Shown here: piece by piece, positions 12,990-25,020 of the stretch
Layout: the number at the start of each line of letters is the position of its first letter
Numbering within the stretch: position 1 is the first letter of the stretch
Assembly: GCA_030144725.1 (NCBI GenBank)
Contig: JASKMD010000009.1
Coordinates: forward strand, 2,395,031-2,459,030
Direction of reading: 5' to 3'
Length of the DNA: 64,000 bases
Source of the DNA: Haematococcus lacustris
Taxonomy: Eukaryota; Chlorophyta; Chlorophyceae; Chlamydomonadales; Haematococcaceae
Made by a program: the position numbers and the translations under genes
The notes under the pieces: model-generated
Databases searched by the model: none
The model's input: the letters and a program-made list of their open reading frames with translations, nothing else
What the model was told of the DNA's origin: nothing

Positions 12990-13949
12990 GCCTGGCGGCT
13001 GCTTCACGCCAGCCTCATGGTCGGGGCCTTGTGGGGTCACATCCTCAAGGGGGCGGCTGCCCCGGGCTCGTCCGCCTGCCGCTTCTGCCAGCCGGGGCAC
13101 CTGGAGACCCTCACCCACGCCTTCCTGACCTGCCCCGCCGTGGCCCCAGCCTGGGAGTGGGTGTTGGACGTGTACGGCCGCCTCACAGGCACCCGCCCCC
13201 CCTCAGGCGACGCCATGCTGCTCCTCAGTGGGCGCCCCACCCGCGGCGAGGCCCCCCCCTTCCAGCCCCCTGACAGCCTGCTGTGGCTGCGGCTGCGCGT
13301 TGCCTACCTGGGCGCAGTGTGGCGCCTCCGCAGCTCGGGAGCCGCTTCAGCCCTGCAGCCACAGCAGGTGGCGAGGCGGGTCGTGGAGGAGGTCATCTCC
13401 ACCCTCATCACGGCCGTCAAGCGTGACTGGCATCGGGTGGGGTGGGACATCCGCGTGGGCCTCTGCGGCGCTGTGCCCTCCACCTGGTTCAAGGGCAAGG
13501 ACCCGGAGCTGGACGCTGCCCACTTCGACCAGCTGTGGCCCGAGGCGTCGGGGGCCTGGTTTGCCAAGCAGCCTAGGAGGGAGCGGAGGGGAGGGCAGGA
13601 GGGGGCAGAGGGGAGGGTTGGTGCAGGAGGAGTGGAGGAGGAGAGGGCAGCAGGGAGGGCTAGGCAGGGGGAGGGCAGGGCGCAGGGAGGTGTGTAGAGC
13701 TAGGGTGGAGGGCGTTGGTGTGGGGGAGTGTCTTGACGTTGTCCTAGGTAGGGGGTTGCTTGGGTTGTGTGGACTTTTGCTTGGGGTGTGTGAACCTTTC
13801 CTTGGGGTGTGTGGACCGCTGTGTTTGGATGGGGTGCTTGGGGATCGTGTATGGGGAAACCTTGTTTGATGTAGTCTTCTCTTTTCTTCTTTTCTTTAGT
13901 CACTCTCACTCTCTTGTAATGCTCCTCCATTAAAAAAAAAACAAAGAAA

Positions 13950-16929
13950 CCCAGGTGACACCCCTGCTCAACCTCCCACCCCTCCCCCTTTTCATCCTCC
14001 TCCTCAGCCCCCTGCCCAGCTCCCTTCCCAGCCACCTGATGACACCCTTGCTCTACCTCCTCCACCCCCCCTTGCTCAACCTCCCCCACCACACCCTGCT
14101 CAGCCCCCCACCCAGTCACCAGGTGACCCCCCTGCCCAACCTCCCATACCTCCCCCAGCCCATCCTCCTCCCCAACCTCTTGCCCAGCCCCCTGCTAAGC
14201 CTCCTGGAGACTCCCCGGCTCAACCTCCCCCGTCTCCCCCTGCTCTACCTCCCCCTCCACCCCCTGCCCATCCTCCTCCCCAGCCCCCGGCCCAGCCCCC
14301 TGCCCAGCCTCATGGTGACTCCCCGGTTCTACCTCCACCGCCTCCCCCTACTCAACTTCCCCCACCTCCCAGCCCCGCTGACAGCCCGGCTCAAGTGGTC
14401 TTCCTTCAAGAGTGCCATAGGGCGGAGAGTGTGTGGCAGTGGGCAGAAGCCCACTCGGGGGCCAAGCCCGCCTGGTGGGGGCAGTGGTTTTACACCCCTG
14501 GCACCGGCAGCTCCCAAGGCTGTCTGGTGTTGGTCAAGCCCTCCACCATCCTCCAGGGGTGCACCCAGGTGCAGCTGCAGGCAGAGGGAGCCCAGGGGCG
14601 GGTGCTGCGGGTAGACGGGGAGCTCGCAGGCAGGCCGGTGTCCCTAGTGTGTGTTACGTGGGTATATAATGCACCGGATGTGCACCACTAACATCTCGCG
14701 AGCACCTATTCCAACGCAACATTGGTTTCCGACCGATACCCAATGTGTCGAGAGGACACGGGTTCGATCCTTAGAAATTGCGTGGTGTCTCTCCCACATC
14801 CGGTAGAAAGATTACTTGGATGGGGTTTCGCTCACTCGTGTGCACCGAAAACGCCCAAGGCAAGGCCTTGTAGAGCTAAGGGCCCGAGGACGGACCCCAA
14901 TAGGCGGGGAAAAATATTACGTGGGTATATAATGCACCGGATGTGCACCACTAACATCTCGCGAGCACCTATTCCAACGCAACAGTGTGCGTGTACGCCC
15001 CGGCGCAGCAGGCTGAGCGGCCAGCGTTCTACGCAGAGTGCCTCCCCGCTTGCCTCCCGCCAGCCGCCGACCGCCGCCTCCTCCTCATGGGGGGCGACTT
15101 CAACTGCATCCTGGCCCCAGTGGACAGAGTGGGCATCCCGCAGGGCTCGCAGCATGGGGAGGCCTGGGTGGGCAACCGGGGCCAGGGGGCGGAGCAGCTG
15201 CGGCAGCTGGTGGGTGAGCGCGGTCTTGTGGACCCGTGGCGCCATCTGCACCCCTCCAAGAGAGACCTCACCCACTTCAGCGAGCGTTGGCAGACGGGTG
15301 CGCGCCTCGACCGGTGGTACATCTCGGAGGAGCTGGTGCAGTGGCAGATGGACAGCGCCATCCAGGGTGTGCTGCCAGTGCCCACCGACCACCGGCCCGT
15401 GTCTGTGGCAGTGTGCCCCCCCGACCTGCCTCTCACCGTCCCCGCTCCCTGGCAGCTGCACCCCGCCCACCTTGACAACCCCGACCTGCTGGACTGCCTC
15501 AAGGACTTCCTACAGGCGGAGGCCCTTTACCACGAGGCTGCGAGTCAGCTGGGGCTGCCTAGGGATGGGCACAGGGCCAGGTGGGCCCGCATCAAGCAGG
15601 GCCTGGCCATGCGTGCCCAGCACTTCCTGCGGGCCCAGCGCCGCGCGCAGCGTGACCTGCAGCAGCGCAGGGAGAAGGCGGCAGCAGTGGCCAGGGCTCA
15701 CCTCGTGCGGCAGCTGGTGCGGGTGGAGCGAGAGGGGGAGGCTGAGGTGCAGGCGGCGCAGCACCTGGGAGAGGCCGCAGCCCTGGCGGGGGTGGGGGCG
15801 AGGGAGCAGGGGGCCCAGCAGTCCCTGCTCGCCAGCGCGGTTCTCGACCAGTACTACGGCGACCGCTCCTCCTTCTACTTCTACCATCGCGACCAGCCAG
15901 CGCACACCCCCACCCTCAACTCCTCTCTCCAGCTCCCCGGACAGCCAGGTCAGCCAGCAGACCTCACCACGCCGGCCGGGGTGAAGGCAGCGTGCAGGGC
16001 TTTCCAGCAGCACTACTCAGCTGCCGGGCCCACCGGAGTCTACGCAGCCAAGCCGGTGGACACAGCTGCGCGCGCCGCGCTGCTGGGCAGCCTCACCTCC
16101 CACCTCACCCCCACCCAGGCCAGAGCTGCCGAGGGCCCCGATGGCAGCCCTATGCTGTCAGAGGAGGAGCTGGGCCGGGCTCTACAGGGTTGCGCGCACA
16201 GCAAGGCCCCGGGGCTAGATGGGCTGCCCATGGAGGTCTATGACCGGCTGTGGGTGGAGCTGGGGCGGCCGCTGCGGGCCATGTTGCGAGAGGCCCTGGC
16301 AGACACCGCTGACCCTGCCCCCCTGGCTGAGTTCCTGACCGGCATCATCACCCTCGTGCCCAAGGCTGGCAAGCCGAGGGACCAGGTGGCCGGCTACCGC
16401 CCCATCACGCTCCTCAACTGCGACGTGCGCCTGGTGGCCAGGACAGTGGAGGACTGGCTGCAGCTGCTTGTGGACCTGCTGGTGTCCCCCTCTCAGTCGG
16501 CCTTCATCCTGGGCAGGGACATCAGCGACAGCGTGCAGTTCCACCTAGGCCTGCTGGAGTACCTGCATCAGCGGGGCAGCCCAGCTTGGCTGTTGTTGCT
16601 GGACCTGGCGGGGGCCTATGACAACGTGTCCTGGGGCTTGCTCCAGGACACAATGGAGGCCATGGGGTTCTGCCGGGAGGGGCATGTGCGCTGGGCTCAG
16701 CTGCTGCACCGGGGGGCCACGAGTCAGGTGTTGGTCAACGGCCACCTCACCGACAGCTTCCCCCTTGCGTCGGGGCTGCTGCAGGGTAGCGGGGCCTCCC
16801 CGCTTACTGGTGCATCGTGCTCCAGCCGCTGGTCAGCTACCTCAGCTCGCTCCAGCTGGCAGGCCGCATCAGCACCCCCACCATCACCTCCAGCCCTCTG
16901 GCCATGCATAGGGCCGCCCTGACCCCCGC
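13950..16929 (+). pseudogene. LINE copy C, 5' part: proline-rich leader, endonuclease, first RT half
   Basis: The coding sequence matches copy B: leader to about 14390, then endonuclease up to the TRIM insertion at 14652. It resumes at 14990 through GGDFN (about 15092), TDHRP (about 15385) and the RT fingers/palm including the DLAGAYDN motif (about 16605). The same one-base loss as in A, B and E occurs near 16801. The frame then ends at the LTR element inserted at 16930, just upstream of the YADD motif. With the two insertions and the shared frameshift it cannot make a full protein. Confidence 0.85.
14652..14984 (+). mobile_element. TRIM: 333-bp miniature LTR retrotransposon
   Basis: Terminal direct repeats of 70 bp (14652-14721 and 14915-14984) begin TGTTACGTGGG and end CAACGCAACA. 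The second repeat has TA in place of the initial TG. The 5-bp target duplication is GTGTG (14647-14651 and 14985-14989). A primer-binding-like TTGGTTTCCGACC follows the first repeat, and a purine tract (GGCGGGGAAAAA) precedes the second. There are no coding regions. The repeat contains a TATATAATGC box, and the interior has a GGTTCGATCC B-box-like motif (14761-14770). Size and structure fit the TRIM class. Confidence 0.9.
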
Positions 16930-17318
16930 TGTAACAGTAGTGTTTGTGGGGTCAGGATGCATGGTCGGCTGAGAGATAAATGTCGGCTGCAGCCGCCAGG
17001 CATGCTGAGTTATGCGGCTGTTGCTGCCGCTGCGACTGTCTACATACTGTTCAACAGCCTCCGACTCGCGCTGTGGTAGTGCAAAGTACTTACATCGTGA
17101 AGACGTCGTAAAGAACTAAATCATTAGGAGAAGAGAAGTCATCCAGAAGCGGTATCCTCCAAGCACCAAGCATTAAGCCCTGGCTAATCCTCTGAGAAGC
17201 CCCGAACATTGCAGGATCTCATCATAAGTAAAAAACAAGTCACACCTAATGGGATACTGCATGGAGAAAAGAAACACTAACATACCATTCATCCTAGCTG
17301 AGTGTCTGGACTGTTGCA
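16930..17318 (-). repeat. LTR (3' LTR in element sense)
   Basis: A 389-bp long terminal repeat with TG...CA ends on both strands. By eye it differs from its partner at three substitutions and one single-base indel, so the insertion is fairly young. Confidence 0.88.
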
Positions 17319-19640
17319 CTCTCCCCCACTCCGAAAAGCTACGTCCCGGAGCTTGCAGTTTTGATATCAGTCAGAATCTTGCGACAACAGGCAAAACAGG
17401 CATGCACGGACAGGCAGGCAGAAACATGCTTCATGCTTCATGCAACAGACAAGCAAATGCATGAGCTCCATGTGAACCATGCTAGAACTATGAAATCAGA
17501 GTCTTGAGCTGACCGGTGTCTCGTTCTCCTCCTCCTCCTCCAAAGCTGACCAAAGAAACCATCGTGACAGAAACTGAGAAACAGAAGATGTGGTAGCTAT
17601 GTTCAGCGCAGGTTGCAATGGGTGATGGGTCCATGCCGGCTGCATAATGCTAGAACAGAGTTGGTGGGATGTAGACAGACATGTGCCTTGTCCCTAACCA
17701 GAGTGGATGGTTGCGGGGTCATGTGCTTGGTTGCAGTCATGCCCATGTGATGCAGGTCGGTGCGCATGGGAGTTATATGGCTCCCCCGGCTCTGCTGTGG
17801 TAACTGGCATGTTAGCCAGCCAGTGCAGCCGTGAGGAAACGCTGGTACTGTGCACTTTGAGGTCACTTGAGGTGCAAGGCTGCGAAGCTCAAGAGCCTAG
17901 GCGTATGTGCCCGATCGATTAAATGCAGAGGTGTGTGTGCCTGACTGCATAGTGTGTGGCCCATGCATGAGTGAACATGAGAGAAGCAGTATGGCAACTG
18001 CAACCCTAGGCAAATGCATGATCGCTTTGCCCCGTGCCGTTGTGCGCTACCTCAGGGGACACCTGGGCTGCTCGATTGTGCGCTACCTCAGGGGACACCT
18101 GGGCTGCTCGATTGTGTGCTACCTCAGGGGACACCTGGGCTGCTCGATTGTGCGCTAGCTGTGCAACTAACGACTTGATTGTAATGGTAGGCTGCTGGCT
18201 AGGGTGCCTTGATGCCATGTTGTGCTACCTCAGGCAAAACCTGGGCTGTGAGGGTGTGCGCATGTCATGCAACTATGCGGCTTGATTGTGATGGCAGGTT
18301 GCTGGATGAGCTGCCATGGTGTATGGTGGTGCCCTACTCTCTGCAAGGAAAGCATGTGTGTAGCTGAAGACGCTGTGAGCTTGTGTGGCTGAAGCTAGCA
18401 GGATGCATGAAGCTAGAGATGTGTTGTGTGCGTCGCTGTGGCCGATGCCAACAGGGTGTGTAATGGGACTGCGACTCTGCTGTGAGGTCTCGCCTAATGC
18501 GGGATGTGCAACGATGCGAGTCTTGTCGCAGGTGCTAAAGGTGCCGTGCGATGCATAGAAGGGTCTCCTCATAGAAGGGTAGGTGAGCTCTCCGCTGTGG
18601 TGCTCCACTTGTGCTGTGGGTTGGGCTGCAAGTGTGTCGACCGAGTCTAACAAGAGCGATGTCGACAGAAGAACTGTGCGCTAGAGAAGCAGCTATGTGT
18701 GGCGTGATTGGTGCTGGGCTGAGCTGAGAGTGCATGCCGTCAAGATATGACTACTGGGCTGGCCCCCATGCCACTGTGCCCTGCTTGTCGTGTCTATCAG
18801 CTTGAGACTATGCCTGGTAGGCCGGGTGCTTTGCCAACTGCATGTTATGACTCTCTGCAGGCTGGTGCACTGCAAGGTACTGATCTCTGCTTGTGCAGGC
18901 TGATGTTGGTTGTGATTACCAGCTGGGTGTGCTTGGGTAGGCAGGTACGCTTGTTGGCGGTGCAATGCATCTCTGCTTAGGGCAGGAGTGCACCTGTGTT
19001 TGTTCCATGCTTATGGGCTGGGAGTTGTGTTCTCTGCTTGGACAAGTTGATTGTGTTAATATAACTCTGGTAGACCTGACTGATTGGGTCTCAGCAAGGT
19101 GCTGGATGTATGGGTGATAGTGATGATGCTCTGCGTGGGGCAGGCTATGTTGAGACTCTGCTAGGAGCAGGTTGTGTAAATTGGCTGCATTTTTACAGGT
19201 TTGCAACACGACTCTTGCAAGCTGGTGCTCTGCAAGGCTATGCTCTCTGCCTAGTGCAGGCTGTGGTGTAACTCTGCTTAGACCTGCAGTTTGGCTGCAG
19301 ATTCACAGGTTTGGTGGTAACTAGTTCGTTAAGCTCCCGTTAGCTGGGGTGGTGGCGGGGATGATGGTGGCAAGCAACGCACGTGTAAATGTGCAAGACA
19401 AGCTCAGCAATCCTCCGCGTCAGCGGGACAAAGCAAGGCTCCGCGAAAGCGGGACTAGCTAAGCTCTCCGTGTAAACGGGTAAATTAAGCCTGCGAAACA
19501 GTAGGCAGGAGGCTGCAGTAGGCAGGAGACTCTGCTGCAGTAGGCCGCTGGAGCTCCGACTCCGTTGGCACCTCCGAATCAGTTGGCTCGGGTGTCATGT
19601 TCGACAGCCTCCATACGATCGAACAATTGCGGAAACCAAG
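17319..19640. other. Interior of the LARD-like element, no gene recognised
   Basis: About 2.3 kb of moderate-GC sequence with no retroviral motif in any frame. It holds a short tandem repeat (18041-18148) and scattered variants of CTCTGCTTAGG-like words (18970-19280). I see no splice-linked reading frame. The short open frames look random. Confidence 0.7.
18041..18148 (+). repeat. Three tandem copies of a 36-bp repeat
   Basis: Copies start at 18041, 18077 and 18113, each reading TGTG(C/T)GCTACCTCAGGGG and onward. A degenerate relative lies at about 18221. A minisatellite inside the LARD-like element. Confidence 0.9.
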
Positions 19641-20028
19641 TGTAACAGTAGTGTTTGTGGGGTCAGGATGCATGGTCGGCTGAGAGATAAATGTCGGCTG
19701 CAGCCGCCAGGCATGCTGAGTTATGCGGCTGTTGCTGCCGCTGCGACTGTCTACATACTGTTCGACAGCCTCCGACTCGCGCTGTGGTGGTGCAAAGTAC
19801 TTACATCGTGAAGACGTCGTAAAGAACTAAATCATTAGGAGAAGAGAAGTCATCCAGAAGCGGTATCCTCCAAGCACCAAGCATTAAGCCCTGGCTAATC
19901 CTCTGAGAAGCCCCGAACACTGCAGGATCTCATCATAAGTAAAAAACAAGTCACACCTAATGGGATACTGCATGGAGAAAAGAACACTAACATACCATTC
20001 ATCCTAGCTGAGTGTCTGGACTGTTGCA
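19641..20028 (-). repeat. LTR (5' LTR in element sense)
   Basis: A 388-bp partner of the repeat at 16930. It lies next to the inferred primer-binding site on the minus strand (about 19628-19640). Confidence 0.88.
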
Positions 20029-20033
20029 CCCGC

Positions 20034-23000
20034 GCTCCCCTCCAAGGAGTATGCGGACGACCTCACCATCGTGGTGCTCGATCGGGTCAGAGACGGGAAG
20101 GTGGTAGTGGAGGCCCTAGGCCTGTTCCGCGCCGCTGGGGGCCCTGCGCTGAGTGTGAGCAAGAGCTCAGCCCTGCCGTGCGCCCAGCCAGAGCCCGGGC
20201 TGGGTAACCAGGGGGGCTCGGGCCCCGAGGGGGCGGGGAGGGGAGGAAGGGTGGGTGACGGGGGGGAAGGGGGCGGGCAGGGGCAGGTGGGCGAGCAGGG
20301 GCTAGGGGGTGGGCTGGGGGAAGGTGGCGGGCTAGGACAGCAACAGGGCGGGCGGGAGCAAGGTGGGGAGCAGGAGCCGGAGGTGGTCATCCCAGCTGTC
20401 CGAGCGGGGGTGCCAGTGCGCCACCTGGGGGTCCCTCTTGGGGCGGCCTCCTACGCTGCCACAAGCGAGGCCGCCTTCGGTGGGGCGGCTGCGGCCATGA
20501 TGGCAGCCTCCCTCCCTTGGCGGCCCCAAGGCCTCAACCTCCTGGGGCGGGTGCAGGTGGCACAGCAGTGCCTGGCCTCCAAGTCCATCTACCAAATGGC
20601 CTTCGTGCAACCCTCCGCTCCTCTGGCGCAAGCCATGGCCTTGGCTGTCAACCGCTTTGTGGCAGCCTCAGATCTGCCCCAGGAGCGCAGCCCTAACAAC
20701 AGCCGCCTCTACCCTAGCAAGGCCATCTGCGTGATGCCCCGGGGGGAGGGAGGGGTGGGGCTTCCCGACCTGGGGGTCACCAGCACGGCCATGCTGGCGA
20801 AGATGCTGGCCCAGCTCTGGTCGCCCCGGGTTCGTCCCTGGCAGCCTCTGACCCACAGCCTGCTGGCAGACCCCTCCCACGGCCTCAGCACGTGGGTCAT
20901 CACCGACCCCACCGCCCCCCCCTCGCGAGGCATCAGCCCGCGGCTGCAAGCTCACGTGGCGGCCCTGGCTGAGCTCAAGCTGTTCCGCGCGGTGCCCCCC
21001 GCTAGCCAGTCCTTCTTCTCGGTACTGGCAGAGCCGCTGTGGTACAACGCGCAAGGGTACTCAGCTGCAGGGCCCACCGGAGTCTACGCAGCCAAGCCGG
21101 TGGACACAGCTGCGCGCGCCGCGCTGCTGGGCAGCCTCACCTCCCACCTCACCCCCACCCAGGCCAGAGCTGCCGAGGGCCCCGATGGCAGCCCTATGCT
21201 GTCAGAGGAAGAGCTGGGCCGGGCTCTACAGGGCTGCGCGCACAGCAAGGCCCCGGGGCTAGATGGGCTGCCCATGGAGGTCTATGACCGGCTGTGGGTG
21301 GAGCTGGGGCGGCCGCTGCGGGCCATGTTGCGAGAGGCCCTGGCAGACACCGCTGACCCTGCCCCCCTGGCTGAGTTCCTGACCGGCATCATCACCCTCG
21401 TGCCCAAGGCTGGCAAGCCGAGGGACCAGGTGGCCGGCTACCGCCCCATCACGCTCCTCAACTGCGACGTGCGCCTGGTGGCCAGGGCAGTGGAGGACCG
21501 GCTGCAGCTGCCCTTGGACCTGCTAGTGTCCCCCTCTCAGTCCGCCTTCATCCTGGGCAGGGACATCAGCGACAGCGTGCCGTTCCACCTAGGCCTGCTG
21601 GAGTACCTGCAGCAGCGGGGCAGCCCAGCCTGGCTGTTGTTGCTGGACCTGGCGGGGGCCTATGACAACGTGTCCTGGGGCTTGCTCCAGGACACGATGG
21701 AGGCCATGGGGTTCTGCCGGGAGGGGCATGTGCGCTGGGCTCAGCTGCTGCACCGGGGGGCCACGAGCCAGGTGTTGGTCAACGGCCACCTCACCGACAG
21801 CTTCCCCCTTGCGTCGGGGCTGCTGCAGGGAAGCGGGGCCTCCCCACTCTACTGGTGCATCGTGCTTCAGCCGCTGGTCAGCTACCTCAGCTCGCTCCAG
21901 CTGGCAGGCCTCATCAGCATCCCCACCATCCCCTCCAGCCCTCTGGCCATGCACAGGGCCGCCCTGACCCCCGCGCTCCCCTCCAAGGAGTATGCGGACG
22001 ACCTCACCATCGTGGTGCTCGATCGGGTCAGAGACGGGAAGGTGGTTGTGGAGGCCCTGGGCCTGTTCAGCGCCGCTGGGGGCCCTGCGCTGAGTGTGAG
22101 CAAGAGCTCAGCCCTGCCGTGCGCCCAGCCAGAGCCCGGGCTGGGTAACCAGGGGGGCTCGGGCCCCGAGGGTGCGGGGAGGGGAGGCAGGGTGGGTGAC
22201 GGGGGGGAAGGGGGCGGGCAGGGGCAGGTGGGCGAGCAGGGGCTAGGGGGTGGGCTGGGGGAAGGTGGCGGGCTAGGACAGCAGCAGGGCGGGCGGGAGC
22301 AAGGTGGGGAGCAGGAGCCGGAGGTGGTCATCCCAGCTGTCCGAGCGGGGGTGCCAGTGCGCCACCTGGGGGTCCCTCTTGGGGCGGCCTCCTACGCTGT
22401 CACCAGCGAGGCCGCCTTCGGTGGGGCGGCTGCGGCCATGATGGCAGCCTCCCTCCCTTGGCGGCCCCAAGGCCTCAACCTCCTGGGGCGGGTGCAGGTG
22501 GCACAGCAGTGCCTGGCCTCCAAGTCCATCTACCAAATGGCCTTCGTGCAACCCTCCGCTCCTCTGGCGCAAGCCATGGCCTTGGCTGTCAACCGCTTTG
22601 TGGCAGCCTCAGATCTGCCCCAGGAGCGCAGCCCTAACAACAGCCGCCTCTACCCTAGCAAGGCCATCTGCGTGATGCCCCGGGGGGAGGGAGGGGTGGG
22701 GCTTCCCGACCTGGGGGTCACCAGCACGGCCATGCTGGCGAAGATGCTAGCCCAGCTCTGGTCGCCCCGGGTTCGTCCCTGGCAGCCTCTGACCCACAGC
22801 CTGCTGGCAGACCCCTCCCACGGCCTCAGCACGTGGGTCATCACCGACCCCACCGCCCCCCCCTCGCGAGGCATCAGCCCGCGGCTGCAAGCTCACGTGG
22901 CGGCCCTGGCTGAGCTCAAGCTGTTCCGCGCGGTGCCCCCCGCTAGCCAGTCCTTCTTCTCGGTACTGGCAGAGCCGCTGTGGTACAACGCGCAAGTCCG

Positions 23001-25020
23001 CATGAACCCAGCAGCTAGGGAGGCAGCAGCTGAGCAGGGTTGGACCCACGTCCGCCACGTGAGGGAGGCCCTGCATAGCCCCCAGCTGGAGGGGGAGGCC
23101 CGCTGGGCTGCCGACCTGGTCAGGGCTTGCCTCCCCGAGCCCTGGCAGGGCATGGTGGACCGCCTGCAGCCTCCTCAGCCGGAGTAAGAGTGCCTGAGGG
23201 TTGGGCCAGGGGTGGGGTTTGTGATGCGGCGCACCCCCCTGCTCCAGCCCTCCCACTGGGTGGGCCCCAACGGCCGCCTCTACTCCCTAGACACCACAGG
23301 GCAGGGGCCCCTAGGGGCTTTCTGGGCGGAGGGAGGGGCGGCATGGGAGCCAGCTGCTGTGGCCCGTCTCAATAAGCCCAGCTACAGGCTGACTCCGGAG
23401 GAGCGAGCCACCCACCTTCGCCCTCTACCCGCCCAGCATCACGTGGCGCAAGAGCAGGCTCAAGGGCAGGAGCAAGGAGGAGCCGGGGCGGTTGGCAGGG
23501 GAGGGGGGCGGGCAAGGGGGCGGGGCGGGGGCAGGGGGCGAGGGCGTGGAGGAGGTGGAGGGCGTAGGGGAGCAGGGGGCGGGGCGGGAGGGCAGGCTGC
23601 CGACCCAGCTGACGAGGGGCCTGGCGCCTGGCCTAAGGAGGAGTGGCTCTTGGGCCCCTGGGCTCACCTGCAGCTGGACGCTCAGGTGTGGGGCATGGGC
23701 ACCACCACCCTCCTGGACTTCTCGGTCACGCATGCCAGGGTGCGCCTCCACCAGCTCCTGCGCGTCAGTGCCGACCCCCTCTACCCACCAGGTGGGGGCC
23801 TGTGGCCAGCGCTGTGGGGTGTGCGCCCCCCCCGGGCAGCGGGTGAACCGGAGTTGGCAGCGGTGGCTGATGGGGCCCTGAGGGAGCTGGAGCTCAAGTG
23901 GGAGGCCAGCGTGCAGCAGGTGGCAGGCCAGGGGGCAGCGGGGGAGCGGGAGCAGCAGGGCAGGGATGTGGAGGAGCGGCTCCCCGAGGAGGTGCAGGGC
24001 AGCCAACCGCCTCGCTGGCTTGACACCTCCGCCAGGGCGCACCAGCGACCCTCGCCGCAGATGAGGGCGGCCCAGCAGGCTGAGCGGCAGCTGGAGGCCC
24101 AGCAGCGGCGTGGCGGCAGGCAGCCAGTTGCTCAGCCCGCCCCCCGGGCCGACACCGCGGACCAGCTGGCTGTGGGTGTTCAGGCGGGCCAGCCGTGTGC
24201 GAAGGTGTGGAAGGAGCTGCTAGACCCCACCCTCCGTCGGGAGCACGTCATCGTGGCCTGGCGGGTGCTTCACGCCAGCCTCATGGTGGGGGCCTTGTGG
24301 GGCCACATCCTCAAGGGTACGGCTGCCCCGGGCTCTTCCGCCTGCCGCTTCTGCCAGCCGGGGCACTTGGAGACCCTCACCCACGCCTTCCTGACCTGCC
24401 CCGCCGTGGTCCCAGCCTGGGAGTGGGTGCTGGACGTGTACGGCCGCCTCACAGGCACCCGCCCCCCCTCAGGCGACGTCATGCTGCTCCTCAGTGGGCG
24501 CCCCACCCGCGGCGAGGCCCCCCCCTTTCAGCCCCCTGACAGCCTGCTGTGGCTGCGGCTGCGCGTTGCCTACATGGGCGCAGTGTGGCGCCTCCGCAGC
24601 TCAGGAGCCGCTACAGCCCTGCAGCCACAACAGGTGGCAAGGCGGGTCGTGGAGGAGGTCATCTCCACCCTCACCACGGCCGTCAAGCGTGACTGGCATC
24701 GGGTGGGGAGGGACATCCGCGTGGACCTCTGCGGCGCTGTGCCCTCCACCTGGTTCAAGGGAAAGGACCCGGAGCTGGACGCTGCCCATTTCGACCAGCT
24801 GTGGCCCGAGGCGTCGGGGGCCTGGTTTGCCAAGCAGCCTAGGAGGGAGTGGAGGGGAGGGCAGGAGGGGGCAGAGGGGAGGGTTGGTGCAGGAGGAGTG
24901 GAGGAGGAGAGGGCAGCAGGGAGGCCTAGGCATGGGGAGGGCAGGGCGCAGGGGGGGGGAGAGCTAGTGGTTCGCCTCTCCTTGCAGTGGCCCGTCCCCT
25001 TCCCCGTCGAGCCAGCCTGA
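20034..25020 (+). pseudogene. LINE copy C, 3' part: double RT open frame plus zinc finger
   Basis: An unusually long open frame, from LINE sequence just inside the LTR insertion to a TAA at 23185. It contains the thumb half of a first RT (YADD at 20050), the duplication join at 21057 and a complete second RT (motif A about 21643, YADD about 21990). The second RT keeps the CTCTACTGG sequence (about 21848) that is shortened by one base in every other copy, so it is the only frame-intact RT of the family here. After the stop (TGG to TAA), the frame is open again from 23188 to the natural TGA at 25018, including the CCHC finger (about 24340). One codon change thus separates two large intact pieces. 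Confidence 0.82.

Larger units (their letters stand above)
5572..13697 (+). pseudogene. LINE copy B endonuclease-RT(-RT) polyprotein, broken
   Basis: The reading frame is open through the proline-rich leader ((PPAQPP)-like repeats to about 6010), the endonuclease (GGDFN at about 6374, TDHRP at about 6667) and the first RT half to 8205. A one-base loss near 8087, between 'CCCCG' and 'CTTACTGG', then shifts the frame. Open sequence resumes (8100-10145) through YADD (8228) and runs across the duplication junction into a second RT copy. That copy carries the same shift near 10027. Further damage is a TAG at 10799, a G-run length change near 11680 and the SINE-like insertion at 12434. The terminal segment 12990-13697 keeps the CCHC finger (C-X2-C-X9-H-X4-C, about 13077). 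Confidence 0.85.
5571..13949 (+). mobile_element. L1-type LINE, copy B, with internal RT duplication
   Basis: Second head-to-tail copy. It starts CCCAGGTGACACC directly after the tail of A and ends in its own A-rich tail (13931-13949). It is longer than A because about 1.94 kb covering most of the RT region is present twice, and because of a 556-bp SINE-like insertion at 12434. Its junction with copy C is almost the same as the A/B junction. The 3' UTR is G-rich with repeated GGGGTGTGTGGA-like runs. No ATG is visible in the proline-rich start, so this copy is probably 5' truncated or starts beyond the duplicated unit. Confidence 0.88.
16930..20028 (-). mobile_element. Non-coding LTR retrotransposon (LARD-like), minus strand
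   Basis: The element is bounded by 389- and 388-bp direct repeats and a 5-bp target duplication CCCGC (16925-16929 and 20029-20033). Orientation follows from the signals. Read on the minus strand, the repeat at 19641-20028 is followed by CTTGGTTTCCGC, which resembles the primer-binding sequence of the TRIM. The repeat at 16930-17318 is preceded by the purine tract GTGGGGGAGAG. The interior (about 2.3 kb) has no recognisable gag or pol, only short chance open frames. It must depend on an autonomous partner. Confidence 0.88.

Noticed and set aside
16921..17330. Two independent unrelated repeats at 16930 and 19641
   Set aside because: They are flanked by the same 5-bp duplication and have inward primer-site and purine-tract signals, so they are the LTRs of one element.
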